Shown piece after piece: positions 38,931-52,050 of a stretch of 64,000 nt of DNA. Below the pieces are notes generated by a model. It ran no database searches and was not told the origin of the DNA. It saw only the letters and a list, made by a program, of their open reading frames with translations. Made by a program: the position numbers and the translations under genes. Within the stretch, counting starts at the first letter, position 1. The number at the start of each line of letters is the position of its first letter. Source of the DNA: Dillenia suffruticosa (lineage: Eukaryota > Streptophyta > Magnoliopsida > Dilleniales > Dilleniaceae); contig JAVTVX010000016.1 of assembly GCA_033439265.1 (NCBI GenBank), positions 13,441,201 through 13,505,200 on the forward strand, given 5' to 3'.

Positions 38931-41408
38931 TGTAATACTTATATATATGAAAAAAAAAAGAGAGGAAAACACAGCGTTTTGCCCAAAACGCTGCGTTTTC
39001 TCCCCCCAATTAGATTAGGGCTTTCAGCCCTAATCTCTCTCACTCTCTGCCTCTCTCCAGATTTCCTCTCTCGCCCGTCGCCTCTCCGCCACCATCTCCA
39101 CCATCTCCGCCATCTCCACCATCTCCGCCGTCCTCTGCCCCTTTTCACCATCGCTCTGTCTCTCTCTCTCACCATCTCTCGAACTCTCTGTCTCTCTCAC
39201 TCTCTACTTTCTCCCTCCCACTTGCGCGCGACAGCTTCTCCCTCCGCCATTCCAACGGTCGCAGTGCAATCCTCCCTTGCGCGAGTGCACCACTGTGTGA
39301 TCCCCCTCGCGCGAGCGTGCCACTGTGTGATACCCCTCGCGCGAGCGTACCACAGTGCATGACATTTTGCAAGCGCGCGACTGCAATCCTTCTCGTGAAC
39401 GCGCGCCTCAGCCGTAAGCGCACCAGCCCGCAAGCGTGCTAGGCCGCGAGCGCACCAGCCTACGAGCCTGCGACCAGTTGTCTCCATAGAAGGTTCACCT
39501 GCATCCCCGCAGAAACCCTAGGTCGTGGCTTCTTCACTGTAGGTAAAGGCTGAGTTAGTTGTGATTCTAGGGTTTTGATTTTCATAGTGATTAGAATAAA
39601 TCGCTGAACTTTGCTTCAATTTGGAAACATTGCAGGTCTCGAAATGGATTAATGGTGCACGGACATTAGAGCTGCGAAAACCTGGGCGAGAGAATTTTTA
39701 AATGCATTCAATGCCCGATTGGATTTAGATTGAATTTAGGATGAGAGGTTTTATATATGTTCTAAAAATGAGTGGAATTTGAAAAGAAAGCATTTTCCTG
39801 AAATTTAATATGTGATTTCTAGGGATAAGTCTAAATTCTACATGAATTTAGGTTGATTAATACGAAAGAAACGTGTTTGATGAAATTAGAAACTTGTTGG
39901 GTTGATTATAATAGATTTCCTTAGAATTTGAATTGAAATTGTGGATTATGGGTCTAGGTTGATCTTTTGGAGCTTGAAAGGAGATTTCATGAGTATTGAT
40001 AGAGTATAGGGAGTGGATACCCTCTCTAGAGGTGAGTAGATGGTCCGTTGTGTTATAAATGAGTAAAACTGTTTTAAATTCTTTTATAAGTGATTTTGAA
40101 TGATCTTTACATGATTTTTATGAAATCATTTGTGATTGTGGGATGTCTGGAATGGAAGTTTGAATTACGAATGCATCCTATGTTATTATCAATAAATCTG
40201 TGCCATTTGCATTTGATATTGGATTTGTAAATGCTTGTAGCATGAATTTCGGAATTTGTTTGATGAAACATGGCACATCGACTATAACTTGAATGATTGT
40301 GAAATGATGGTGCACGAGTGAAATGGCTATAGTCATTCCCTCCACGGAACGACCCGATGGGGTGACGTGGGTGGGGTTTTATTGCGAGAAAGATGTACGT
40401 GGCCTCTTCTCTGCTATGTCGGACTAGCCGAATTGCGCCCCGATGAGGTACGAGCAAACGCCAAGGAAGGGGGTAGTATTTTGAAATACAGAAATGGAAA
40501 ATCCCTTGGCGGGCTTCAGTCTGGGTTCGGTCAAACTCAGGATGAAAGTGATTTCGATGGGACCCTTGTGATTTTCTGAAAGAATATTTGATATGGATGC
40601 ATATTTTGTGAATTATCTGATTTATTGAAAATGTTTCGATATATATGAAGTATTGTTTGAGAAATATTTTGACACCCCCACATTCACCCTTCATTTATCA
40701 ACAATCATACCATTGCACTCCACTCACCGAGTATTTCCAAATACTCACCCCTCTCTTACATTTTTCATAGAATACTTAGTCAGAGACTGGACATGGGAGC
40801 TTGCGATGGATATTTTGCTGATTTGCATAGGTATTTAGTAGTATAGGATTTTTGGAAATTGTAGAATGTAGAACCATGGAAAGGAAGTTCTGTACATCTC
40901 ATATCGGGTGGATTTTATTGATACCGGTTGAGTTCTTCGATGAGTATTGGTAAAATCCGACGATTATGATTTGGAACTTCATTATTTTGATTTAACTATT
41001 TTGGATAATGTTTTATCTTGTAATATGGGACATTTGGATTGAAATGTTGAATTTCGATATCATTTTCGATGTTCTGAAGTTCTGTACATCTCATATTGCT
41101 TGGATTTTACTGATGCTGACTTGTTTTCTTCAGGCAAGTATTAGTAAAATCTTGCGACTATAATTTGAGACTTCTTTTATTTTGAATGCTCTATTGGTAC
41201 TGAGATTTCTGGAATGACTGGGATGGCCACGCTGTATGCATGTGTACAGGAGCGGACCAGATGGGTCCTTTGCATGTGTATTGTATCTGGAAGATAGATT
41301 ATTCAGCTGTATAGCCTTGTAGAGTCCTGGTATATGGGGAGATTCTGCCCGTGTACTGGGACAACGTGATGGTTGTTGAGTGATCGATCCGAGAATCGGG
41401 GCGTGACA
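38931..41408 (+). repeat. 3' LTR of Gypsy-B (2478 bp)
   Basis: The pair of 32888-35361, with the same start (TGTAATACTTATATATATG), the same internal landmarks and end (GGGGCGTGACA). It lies directly after the purine tract. Confidence 0.92.
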
Positions 41409-41434
41409 ACTTCTACTATCAAAGGCTTCACTCG

Positions 41435-42660
41435 CTATACCCGCAATCCCAATTTTTTAAGAACTTTAAGGTGTGCAAAATTATGAGTACTATCACAAAC
41501 TATAAAAATATTCAGTGTTATTTTTCCAAAGTGACAAGTTATCCTTATAGTTCTATATTGAGGAATAGCTATGATAGTTATGGCACTAACAGAAATGTGA
41601 GCAAAGTTGCCTTGAATCTCCTCTTCCTTTATTTCTTCCATTGTATTATCTTCCTCATCATTTTCATCTTCTCCACAAACCTCCAATCTATATAATTGCT
41701 TGTTTTTAAGCTTGTGCCCAAATCTATATTTCTCATCACACCAAAAACACATGCCTTTAGCTCTCTTCTCCTCCATTTCTGCAGTAGTCATCCTTTTGAA
41801 TGGTTTCTTTCCTTTGGGATCAGAAACTAGTTGAGTTGGTAAATTGGGTAAAGGTAAAAGTGGTTTAGAGGGTTTTTTGGTTGTGTTAGCAGGAAAATCA
41901 GGTTTTTTGGATGTTGTAGAATTGGTTGAATGGAAAGAAGTGGCTGGTTTAAAAGAAATTTTTGGTTTTTGTAGTAGGTTTTTGAGTTTGGCCTGCTCCA
42001 ACTTGGCCATAATTGGTGCATGTTGTAGGGTTTTGGGCATAAAAATCCTTACTCGCAATTGAACTTCTGTTTTCAGGCTACTTAGAAAACAATTCACAGC
42101 ATATTCTTCAGGCAATTCAACTCTTTTCAGCAACTCCTCAACTTGATCTTGGTACTCAGTGACAAATCCTTTTTGTTTGAGACTCTTCAATTCACCCATT
42201 GGATCATCATACAAGAAGTTAACAAACTTTGTTGACATTTTCTTGATGTATTCTTCCCAACTAGGCATTTCACCGGTTAATCTTGAACACACGAAAATCT
42301 GATGCCACTGCAATGCTTTCCCTTCCAAGTGCATTGCAACAATCTTGACTTTTGTATGGCCAGGGATCCATCAATTTCAAAGAACCGATCACATTTATAT
42401 AACCAACCCCTAAAATCATCACCATGAAATTTGGGAAACTCCAACTGAGAGAATCTTGTGGGTACAACATAATTTCCTTGTCTTGTAGAAGAGTCAGAAC
42501 TAGTAGGTAAAGAACTAGCTACATTTTGATTCTTCTATGAATTTAACTCCTAAACCAAAAACCTCAGGGAAGACATCTCTTTCTCAATTTATTCCCCTTG
42601 TTCTCTCAACATCATCCTCACATTTTCCTCCATTTTCTTCATATCTTGGGATCTAGTACC
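41435..42660 (-). pseudogene. Gypsy-A gag and protease start
   Basis: The open stretch 42334-41435 begins within the gag retrotransposon domain (GKALQWHQIF, W-E-E-Y-I-K-K-M, FVTEYQDQVEELL) and runs through a Pro/Lys-rich linker to a zinc-knuckle remnant. CFWCDEKYRFGHK has lost its last Cys. The protease start follows (FIVCDSTHNFAHLKVLKKLGL), where the usual D-S/T-G is altered. Upstream sequence to about 42660 continues gag in another frame. The reading ends at the Gypsy-B insertion (41409). Inactive. Confidence 0.85.
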
Positions 42661-42681
42661 TTCAACCATGGTTCATTGGAA

Positions 42682-42698
42682 CCTAAGCTCTGATACCA
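42682..42698 (-). other. Primer-binding site of Gypsy-A
   Basis: The minus strand reads TGGTATCAGAGCTTAGG one base from the end of the 5' LTR, complementary to the 3' end of initiator tRNA-Met as in many plant LTR retrotransposons. Confidence 0.85.
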
Positions 42699-42699
42699 T

Positions 42700-42996
42700 T
42701 GCTACTAAAGGTAGAAAATCTCAAAAATTCTAACTCAGAAACTACTAATTTGATGGAGAAAATAGTTCAAGAATTAGGAAGAAAAAGTACAAATGTCATT
42801 AGCTCTAAGAAAGTACAAGGACATAGTGAATGAAGACATTTTTTTCAGAAAGTACAGCTTAAATGCTAAGCTACCTAACAACCCCATAGCTAACTATAAC
42901 TAATCTTGACAATTTCTGTAACTAACTCTGTTACAATTATTTTGTTGTCTTAGATGTTGGCTACTTTGTTGTAACTACTGAAACTTCATTATTACA
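42700..42996 (-). repeat. 5' LTR of Gypsy-A
   Basis: The partner of 26885-27199. It starts TGCTACTAAAGG on the plus strand and ends at ATTACA near 42996, with the right edge uncertain by about 10 bp. Confidence 0.85.
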
Positions 42997-43009
42997 ATAG
43001 GAAACTAAA

Positions 43010-44853
43010 AAATTCTCATATAACATAAAGATGCATGAAAAGAGTTTGTCCAAAGCTTGTTAGCTGGCCTCCCAAAACAAAACCTTGCTCCAACCTTTTC
43101 TGTTTATGAAACCATGTCCACTGTTCCGTTCATCCCTAACGCTTTGGTTCAGGGACTCCACAACCCGATCTGAAACAGCCCAGTTTTGTGGCATCCAAAG
43201 TTGCAAAATCACGTGCACTGTATGCACCATATGTAAAAACACACACACAAATGTGCTCCCAAAAGGGTTTCTCAAATCAAGTAGTGTCCATGATGTGAAT
43301 GGTATATTGCTTCAAGTTCACATTATTCACATACATCAACCAGAATAGAGATCCCAAAAAGAATAGATAAATGAATAAAAAGGATTATTCAGGAGACAAA
43401 CCGAATTCCGCATCATTGACCGCATGAATCGTCAGAGGAATTTTTATAATGGCCAAATTATACTTAAGTGCTTAAAAGGGTCATTGAAAAGCCTAGCAGA
43501 GGGATCAGTAGAATTGCAAGTATAACTTCTAGAATCGGCAGTCTCTAAAGGAATAAGAAGGCTTGTTATTTGTACTAAGCTGAATACATGTACACCTTCT
43601 GCATTGCCCCATGCAAAGATCATTTTATTGATTTAGTTTTTTTTTTTTTTTGGATCTCTCAGACTAAAATGTACAAAAGAGTTTCCTGGCTGCTGTTTAC
43701 ATAGAAGCCATGAGTGACTAATCTATAAAAAGGCTATAGATAAGAATGGCAAATACCTGTGACTTGACTACACGTTAGACAAGAAACAACATACACAGCT
43801 GGTTGTGAGCCCAAAAGTAACAGCTTCGCTGCCTCTAACTGCTGCTTTTATCGAAGATGACAGCAATAATTTAGGTCTGATCCTGCATTCGCTACACCGT
43901 AAGTCCATCTTGTAGAACCTGCCACATACAGAGTGCAGTGCTTAAATTGCAATCACCTAATCAAGCATGATACCGAAAATTGGACCAATATTGTAAATGA
44001 AAAATCCTTTTGATAAAACAAGGAAAAATATTATTTAACAAAAAGGATCAGATAACAAGGGGATTAGAAAACATCGCTCAAAAAAATTAAAGAGGGAAAT
44101 AAAAATAAAATAAGATAAACCCCCAGACCCTCTTGACTTGACTCATCTTTGACAGAAATTCCCATAAAAAATCTTATACTAAAGAGGGTGTGCTACTAAA
44201 CTGTTCTCAAAAAATTGTCGCATTTCTTTTCAATCCAACACACCCAATGTTTGCACCACAGTACTCTTCCACTATGAATATTCCAAATATATGGACAGCA
44301 AGACATGGTAAAGGCATCATGAAACAGAGTCATGGAAAAGGCTACAAAAGTTGCAACAAAATCATTGTTAAATTCCAACATGGATTACGCTCAAAATTTG
44401 AGCAATAGCATTTAATTACAAAATATGTTACCTGCCCTGTGACCATCCATAAGAAAGAATAATAATGCAGAATCCATAAATAGCTTACCTAGATGGTAGA
44501 TGCGACCTACACAGCTCATGCATGGACCACTCAAGCTAATTAACGACGCTTATAGAAGATCATTGTTGTCATAGGTTTATCCACATCAATCTAACCTGAT
44601 CTTCATGTTTTTCTTTTTGTTTTTTGTTTTCTGTTTTTTTTTTTTTTTTTTTCAGAACATAATTTTTCATCCTGAATTAACTTCTGTAAACCCCAAAAGA
44701 ATAAAGTTCCAATAGTAGCATAAATATCAATGAGACACTGATTATCAAAATGGTAAACATTATGAAAGACGTACAAGCTATTAATATTTCTTTACAGATT
44801 AGAACTGTAAAGAGGTATAGTATATTTCTGTGTGTGTAGAGTACGAGGTGTAA
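43010..44853. other. Intergenic DNA, no gene firmly recognised
   Basis: The sequence is less AT-rich and not repetitive. On the minus strand an acceptor-like GTGGCAG at about 43919-43925 precedes a nine-codon stretch ending in TAG (43918-43892), and a CTAG/GTAAGC donor-like site lies near 44490. These could be pieces of a host gene but are too short to support one. T-tracts are at 43639-43652 and 44637-44653. Confidence 0.45.
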
Positions 44854-45315
44854 TGGTAAGAATTTTTTATTAAGTGGGCTGTTATTAATCAGTGATTTTT
44901 GGATTTTATTAAAAATAGGCTGATAAATTTAGTCCTAATATGTGATAAGCGTGAAAAGCCGTAGAAGTTTTGAGTGATAAAAATTATGAAATTAGGTTTT
45001 GCACATCTTTTATGGTCAGCGTGGATTGGCGGTTATGTAAGCTTAGGTCCAAGAAGCCATTTATAGGGAAGGCAACTAGGGTTTCAAAAAATATATTCAA
45101 TATTAGCTAGATCTCTTCTTTACTTAAACGAATGGTTACTTACTCATTGAGAGCTGCCATTTTGTGAAAATCTAAGAGGAAGACAAAACCTGTCTAACTT
45201 GCTTCCACAAAGTTCAATTTTGCCTACGTAGTGTTTTGATTATGGCCGACAATCAAACATGTACACCTTATAGTGTTCTAATTTTCACACATCGATCCCA
45301 GATTATGTGATTACA
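44854..45315 (+). repeat. 5' LTR of Copia-1
   Basis: Begins TGGTAAGAATTTTTTATTAAG and ends GATTACA. The collinear partner is 51124-51581. Shared landmarks include GGCAACTAGGGTTTCAAAAA and AGTGTTTTGATTATGGC. Confidence 0.88.
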
Positions 45316-46463
45316 TATGATATCAGAGCTAGATTTATGTGAGATTAGAATCCTAAATCTACAATTTTTATTTTTATTTATAATTTTACAAATAGTAAAT
45401 TATAAGGGTTTGTTATTTGAGTGGTCGGAATCATATTTTCCGGTCATCGATCTTGGACACAACTTCACAAATAGATATGGTAGTCTCCCATTTGATGTGA
45501 TTTGGTAAAGATATAATGTTTAAAAAGAAAAAGAAAAAGAAAAAGAAAAAGAAAAAAGGGGGCTTCCGCTACATCCCCAAACAAACACCTAAATATTTTC
45601 CCGAGACACGGGAAATTAAAAGCTCTCTTTTTTTTTTTCCTTTGAAATCAAGTTCTCATCCTAGTTTTAATTATTTCATTTGGTATTAATTTATTTTTTG
45701 TGTGTTTTGATATACATTCATATACACTCTACTTTTATGCACATCAATTCTTGATTTTATCATATTACAAAATATTTAGGCACACCAAAAACCTATTTTA
45801 GCATGTGCTCTCTCTAGATAGGTCTAGAAAATTGTGTACTCTGAGATTATATTTATGTACATAATTTAATAAATGAAATAGTTTATGATATTGAGTTTTG
45901 ATGCAATATATGTTGTTGGAGGATCAAATGAGATACATCAAGATTAGTATTTCATTAAGATGATCTGTAATATATATTGAGTTGAGTATGCGAATTGGAA
46001 TTCAAAAGGCAATTTTTTTTAATTTCTTGATTTGATAATATTTTATTAATTGTTGTAAGTATTTGATTGTCAAAATGGCTCATTTACTGAAACTTAACGA
46101 AATATTTTCATTCAAAGTTACGGGATGATTATGTTACTTTGTGCAATCGCTTGCCTAAAGGGGGTGATTATATTTGATAATTTTGGTGTGGGTTGCCAAG
46201 CATCAAGATTGAGATATATCAGTTTAGAAGATCTATCCACCCAAAGGGGATGGATTTCTCGAAAACCAACATCTTCTCATATTAGCTTTATGTAAAGAGT
46301 ATTCTATTAGTATGTTACATTCTCTGCCTAAACGGAAGTTTGTATTGATAAAGCTGGATTATTTGTTTATTATTAGCGCATTTTAGATCATTACTAATTT
46401 CTTTTATTGTCATTGTCCATTAGTTAATTATTGTATCTCTGGTCCTAAATAGTAACCTTTAAC

Positions 46464-49400
46464 GTGAACAACAATCAAACTACTATTGAGGCTCTTCACA
46501 GGTCCAATTATAAAAGATGGAATGAGGATCTGTCATTTGCACTGGTTATGAGTGAGATTGACATGGCCTTGCATGTTGACCCGCCTACCAAATTAATCCT
46601 TGCAACACTACTGAGGAGAGGGATTTCTTTGCTAAGTGGGATATGGCAAACCGTATGTATCTTTATGCGATTAGAAGGTCTGTGTCTGAACATCTGTTGA
46701 GTGGTTTGGAAACTATTAAAAATTCTAAGCAGATTCAACATGATATAGGGGAAATATATCAAAAGACCTGTAAGTTTGAGGCTGGGAACCTTATGAATGA
46801 GCTTACGGGTATGAACTATGATAGTACAGGGGGAGTTAGAGATTTTACTATGAAAATGGTCCACATCCAAACCAAATTGGTCTCCCAGGAAATCATCATC
46901 CCTAAAAAATTCATTGTTCATTACGTCTTAATTCCTTGCCTCTAGAGTTTTCCCAAATCAAAACTGCGTACAATGCTATGAATGAGAATTGGAATGTCAA
47001 TGATCTTATCTCCAAATGTGTTTTTGAGGGGAAAAAAAACAACCTCAAGAAAGAAAAGAGGGAGAGTGCTCTTCTCGCCCCCATTCAAAACCTAATTTTC
47101 GAAAGAGTTTTAAGAAATCTGGGAAGAACGTAACTAATACTCCTAAGAAAGTTCAGGATGACAAAGGGTAGAGTAGTAGTCAGACCAACGTTGGTGGAGG
47201 TGCTAAAGCTATCACTAATAAATTAGTCATGTGTTTCTTTTGTAAAAAGAAAGATCACGTGAAGTCAAAGTGCCTCAAACATAAATCTTACCTAGAGAAA
47301 AAGGGTAAACAAAAAGATAACTCACTAGTTTCATTTGTTTTGAATCCTATTTTATTGATACCCCACAAAATTCTTGATGGCTTGATGTGGTGCAACTGTT
47401 CATGTCGCTGTTACATTGCAGGGGGTTCAAAAGCAAATGGAAGCCAAGTGAGACAGACTTTAAACTCAAAATGGGAAGCAATAGAAGTAGATATTTGCTA
47501 CGTCAGAACAATTGGTTTAAATTTAAAGTTTGATTTTGAACTCATTTTGGAAAATGTTTTTTATGTGGTATCATTCAGACGGAATTTGATTTCAGTTTCT
47601 GTTTTGGACAAATTGGGTTATCACTTTGGCATTAGAAATGGAAAAGTAGACTTGATTTTGAATTTCAAAGTCATAGGAAAATTTAAACTTCTTGATAATT
47701 TTTATAGATTGTGTTTAGTCCCCAATAATGAGTATAGTTACATGCATGAATGTTGAGAACAGACCTCTCACTAAAGAAAAGTCAACTTTATTGTGACATA
47801 AAATATTAAGTTATATTTCAAGTAAGAGAAATCAAAAATTGGTAAGAAATGACATTTTGTCTTTTCTTGATTATGAAAAATTAGAGACTTGTGTAGATTG
47901 TATAAGAGGTAAAATGGCCAAAACCAAGAAAAAGGGGACAACTCAAAGTAGTAATCTTTTAGAAATTGAACACGTTGACATTAGCGGACCTGTTAGTCCT
48001 ACCTTGTATAGTAAGAGATATTTTGTTACTTTTATAAATAATTTTTCCTGTTATGGTTATCTTTATATAATTGATGATAAATTTGATATTTTAGAACAAT
48101 TTAAAATCTTTAAAACAATGCAGAGAAACAGTTAGGGAAAGTTATTAATATAGTTAAGTCTGACAAAAAAGGTGAGTATTATGGCAAATATGGCATAACT
48201 GGATAGCATCTGGGACATTTGCCAAATGCTTACAAGAGTGTGAGATTGTCACTTACTATACTATGCCTAGTAGTCCTGAACAAAATGGTATGGCCAAAAG
48301 AAGGAATTGCACCCTTAAGAAAATGATGAGGAGCATGTAAGTAGAACCAATCTTCCCGAGTCCCTTTGAGGTGAAGCTATAAAAACAGTATTATATCTTC
48401 TAAATAAAGTATCTAGCAAATCAATTCCCAAAATACCTTTTGAGTTATGGACTAGTAGAAACCCAGTTTGAACCACTTTCGAGTTTGGGGATAATGTTCT
48501 ACAAAAATTAAAAACTATAACCCTCATAAACACAAAATTGAATCTAGAACTACTCGTTGATTGGTACCTAGACTATTCTAAAGGATATAGATTCTTTTTC
48601 CCTACAAGTAAAACCAAAATTGTGGAGGCACAAGTGGCAAAATTTTTGGAATTAGATGTTGCTGATATGAAAAGGTTAGAGGTTGTTGATAGCAAGTTTA
48701 TTAGAGATGGCACTATCACTTTGACTATTGCACAGAGAAGTATAGTGCTTGTGGTTATTGAGAGAGAAGATCATGGTCATCATGATGAGAATCCTCGTTC
48801 TCAAGATTCTGTTGTTGCTCTAATTAATGTTCCTATCATTCTGGAAGTTAAAGTTGAGGTGCCCTTGAGGAGATCTTCTAAGCAAAGAAGGTCTACTATT
48901 TCTAATGACTACTTAATCTTTCTTGGAGAGAGTGATTATGATATTAGTCATGTAGTGGATCCTATGACTTTTCATGAAACTATTAGTTGTCTCCAAACTT
49001 CTATGTGGATGGATGCTATGAAAGATGAGATGCAATCTATGGCTCAAAATGGTGTTTGGGATCTTGTTGAACTTCCAAAGGGTCGTAAACCAATTGCTTG
49101 TAAATAGGTATACAAAACCAAGAAGGAATTTAAAGGGGGACTTGAGAGATTTAAAGTTAGGTTGGTGTTAAAGGGATTTATGAAAAAAGAATTGGTGGAT
49201 TACAATGAGATATTTTCACCCATGTCTTCCAAGGATTCTTTTAGAATCATCATGCTCTTGGTAGCACGTTTTGTTTTGGAACTCTATCAGATGGATGTGA
49301 AAACAATCTTCTTGAATGGTGAGCTTGAAGATAAGGTTTATGGTATAACTTGAAAGTTTTTAGGAATCGGAGAGTGAACACTTGATGTGTAAACTCAAGA

Positions 49401-50443
49401 AATTCATCTATGGCCTTAGACAAGCTACCAAACAATGGTATTTGAAGTTTGATGAGGTAGTTACTTCTAAGGATTTTGAGGAAAATAAGGTTGATCAACA
49501 TATATACCGCAAATTCAATGGGAGCAAGTTTATTTTCTTTGTTTTTTATGTAGATGACATCTTATCGGCAAGTAATGATGCTAGGTTATTGCATGACATC
49601 AAACATTCATTGTCCAAGATTTTTGATGTGAAAGATCTTGGAGATACGTCTTAGAATTTGTTGGGTGTTTCTCAAAGGGCATACATTGGTTGTGTGTTCA
49701 ACAAATTCAATATGCAGAATTGTAAAACTGGGGAGGCACCTATTGTGAAAGATGACAAGTTAAAATTTAGTTAGTGCCTAAAAAATGATTTGGAGAGAGA
49801 ATCTATGAAGGGCATACCTTATTCTACTATAGTTGAGAGTTTTATGTATGCATAGGTTTGCACTAGGCCAAACATAGCCTTTCAATGGGAGTTCTTGGCA
49901 GATATCACTCCAACCCTAGTTATGCTGATTAGGTTGCAACCAAGAAAGTGATGGGGTACTTACAAAAGACCTTCTGATTTTGCTGATTGCGAAGATGATA
50001 TGAAATCTGTATCTGGATATATTTTTATGTTAACTGGAGGTGCTGTTTATTGGAAGAGTGTTAAGCAAACACTTTTAACCTCCTTCATCATGTAGGCTGA
50101 GTTTGTTGTTTGTTATAGAGCTGCGACACAGGCCATTTGGCTTAAAAACCTTATTTCCAATTTTCAAATTGTTGATTTTATTTCTAAATCGCTTCAAATT
50201 TATTGTAACAATAAGTCAACTATGTTATTCACTAAAAACAACAAAACCACTTGTAAGTTTAAACATTTAGAGATAAAATTTCTTAAAGTCAGGGATTTTG
50301 AGAAGAATCATGACATTGTAGTTGAACACATTGGCGTAGATAATATTTTAACTGATCCTTTGACCAAAGGGTTGACACCCATAGTTTTTGCAAAACATGT
50401 TAAGAGCATGAGTATTTTAGGGTTTTTTGATGTACTTGGTTAG
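46464..50443 (+). pseudogene. Copia-1 gag-pol remnants
   Basis: Gag starts near 46464 (LHRSNYKRWNEDLSFAL) and shifts frame several times. The zinc knuckle C-x2-C-x4-H-x4-C is intact at 47232-47273. The pre-integrase and integrase part is at about 47540-48130 (FYVVSFRRNLISVS; HVDISGPVSP; FVTFINNFSCYGY), and the rest of integrase is decayed to about 48500. RT begins near 48995 (WMDAMKDEM) with [15 protein letters not shown] at about 49280 and the catalytic FYVDDIL at 49540-49565. RNase H remnants run to 50443 (ending near NILTDPLTKGL). There are many stops and frameshifts. No function is expected. Confidence 0.88.
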
Positions 50444-51123
50444 TAGGAGTGTATTACGTATATTTTGAACTTCCAGATTACGTTTTTTGTACATGCTTAT
50501 GAGACCTTACTATGTTTAAATAATTTATAGAATTTGGTTCATGTATTGATTACTAATCATTGTTAATTTATAATCCACGCTGCTTGTTTGATTTTACTTG
50601 TACATGTATACATGATAGATTGGGATTGTCATATTATATATTACAAGATTTTGAACTAATGTTTATCTCAAGAATTATTTTAATAATATGTCTCGTGAAG
50701 ACACCATTGAGTTATCTAGAAAATCAATAGGAGACATACTGCCATATTGTTGATGCCATGCAGATTTCACCTTGAGTTCAAAGAAATAAGAAAGAGGACC
50801 GACAATAAAGGTAGCACATTATTAACATATTTGGGTACTATTTTCTTATTAGACAGCCATACTGAGATCCATTGTCAATTGGATTACTTGTATTTGTAAC
50901 TATGGATTAGTCTCATGTCAATAAGGGGCATCAAGACTATCGTAATTCGGTATTAGATAATTTTATTGGACGGTATGACTAATATGTAATCTCAAGAACT
51001 AATTTTTTTTAAAAAAAAATTGTGGCCACATTAAAAATGAGTGAATTAGTATGGAGTCTTGTTTTCAAACTATATATTCTTAAATATAAATAAAACTTAA
51101 ACAATGTTACCCAAGTGGGAGAA

Positions 51124-51581
51124 TGTAAGAATTTTTCATTAAGTGGTCCACTATTAATTGGTGGTTTTGGGTTTTAATAAAAAGAGATCGGTAAATTTAA
51201 TCCTAATATGAGACAAGTGTGGAAGCCCATAAAAGTTTTAAGTGATCAAAATTGTGAAATTGGGATTTGCAAATCTTTTAGAGTCAAAGTAGTTTGGCAG
51301 TTGTGTAGGTCTGGCCCAAGAAACCTTTTATAAGGGGGCAACTAGGGTTTCAAAAAATATTTTCAATATTGGTTAGGTCCTCTCTTCGTTTAAATGAACG
51401 GTTATCGACCCATTGAAAGCCACCTTTTTATCAAGATCAAAGAAGAAGACAAAGCCTATCTAACTTGGTTCCATCAAATTTGATTTTTCCTATGCAGTGT
51501 TTTGATTATGGCTGACAAGCAAATAGGCATGCCTTATAGTGTTCTAATTCTCACAGATCGTTCCTAGATTATATGATTACA
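51124..51581 (+). repeat. 3' LTR of Copia-1
   Basis: Starts TGTAAGAATTTTTCATTAAG directly after the purine tract and ends ATATGATTACA. The partner is 44854-45315. Confidence 0.88.
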
Positions 51582-52045
51582 GTATCTTCTAAAATAAATG
51601 AGAGTTGTAAGATGGTTTTGAAGTCATTAGCTCAATAATATCAATCAAAAAGTGCCCCCTAAATGCAGTTTTGGCAACCATCCGAAATCAAACTCAAAAT
51701 TTCATGCATTAACAATATTTTTTGCCTCTTTCAAAAAATTTATCTAGGATATAGCCTAAATACATACTAAATTACTTTGGGAAATCCTGTAGAATAGCAT
51801 GTCATTACTTTCGTGCAATGAAATGGTCATAGTCAGAGGTAAAGAAGCACTACAACACCGAGTTAATGTGTCATCTAATAACGTCACTTAAAGATATGAT
51901 TCTTGATTAAAATCTCTTAAAACATCCCATCAAAGTACTGCATTGCCAAGTGCAACCAAGACAATACCTGTCACTCCACTCACATGGATGCAACTCTATC
52001 TAGCCTTACACCTCTTTTAAGCCATGGGTTTGTTAATGATGTAAT
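51582..52045. other. Intergenic DNA between Copia-1 and Copia-2
   Basis: No gene recognised. A 17-codon minus-strand stretch near 51948-52000 looks protein-like (VTGIVLVALGNAV) but has no supporting exon structure. Confidence 0.45.
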
Positions 52046-52050
52046 GAATC

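Larger units (their letters stand above)
32888..41408 (+). mobile_element. Gypsy-B: large-LTR retrotransposon inserted in Gypsy-A, probably non-autonomous
   Basis: LTRs of about 2.47 kb (32888-35361 and 38931-41408) start TGTAATAC and end TGACA. The flanks are ACTTT (32883-32887) and ACTTC (41409-41413), a 5-bp duplication with one difference; taking the termini one base further out gives an exact AACTT duplication. A tRNA-Met-type primer site (TGGTATCAGAGTGTAGGC) begins at 35369. A purine tract (GGGGTTAAGAG) precedes the 3' LTR after TTTCGGGGACGAAATTTG, a context typical of chromovirus-type gypsy elements. The 3.57-kb interior has no recognisable gag or pol on the plus strand. Confidence 0.88.
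26885..42996 (-). mobile_element. Gypsy-A: old Ty3/gypsy retrotransposon, split by two later insertions
   Basis: Related LTRs bound the element: 26885-27199 (3' LTR) and 42700-42996 (5' LTR). In minus orientation the order is 5' LTR, a primer-binding site matching initiator tRNA-Met (TGGTATCAGAGCTTAGG, 42698-42682), gag, protease, reverse transcriptase, RNase H, integrase, 3' LTR, which is the Ty3/gypsy order. Protease is split by Gypsy-B and reverse transcriptase by CACTA-3. Removing them on paper leaves about 4.8 kb. Stops and frameshifts occur in all domains. I found no clear 5-bp target duplication, so outer limits may be off by several bases. Confidence 0.88.
44854..51581 (+). mobile_element. 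Copia-1: decayed Ty1/copia retrotransposon
   Basis: LTRs at 44854-45315 and 51124-51581 are clearly related but diverged (roughly four-fifths identity by eye), both ending GATTACA. The sequence TATCAGAGCTAG follows the 5' LTR as a primer site, and AAGTGGGAGAA precedes the 3' LTR as a purine tract. Coding order gag, integrase, RT, RNase H is Ty1/copia. I found no matching target duplication. Stops and frameshifts show an old copy. Confidence 0.9.
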
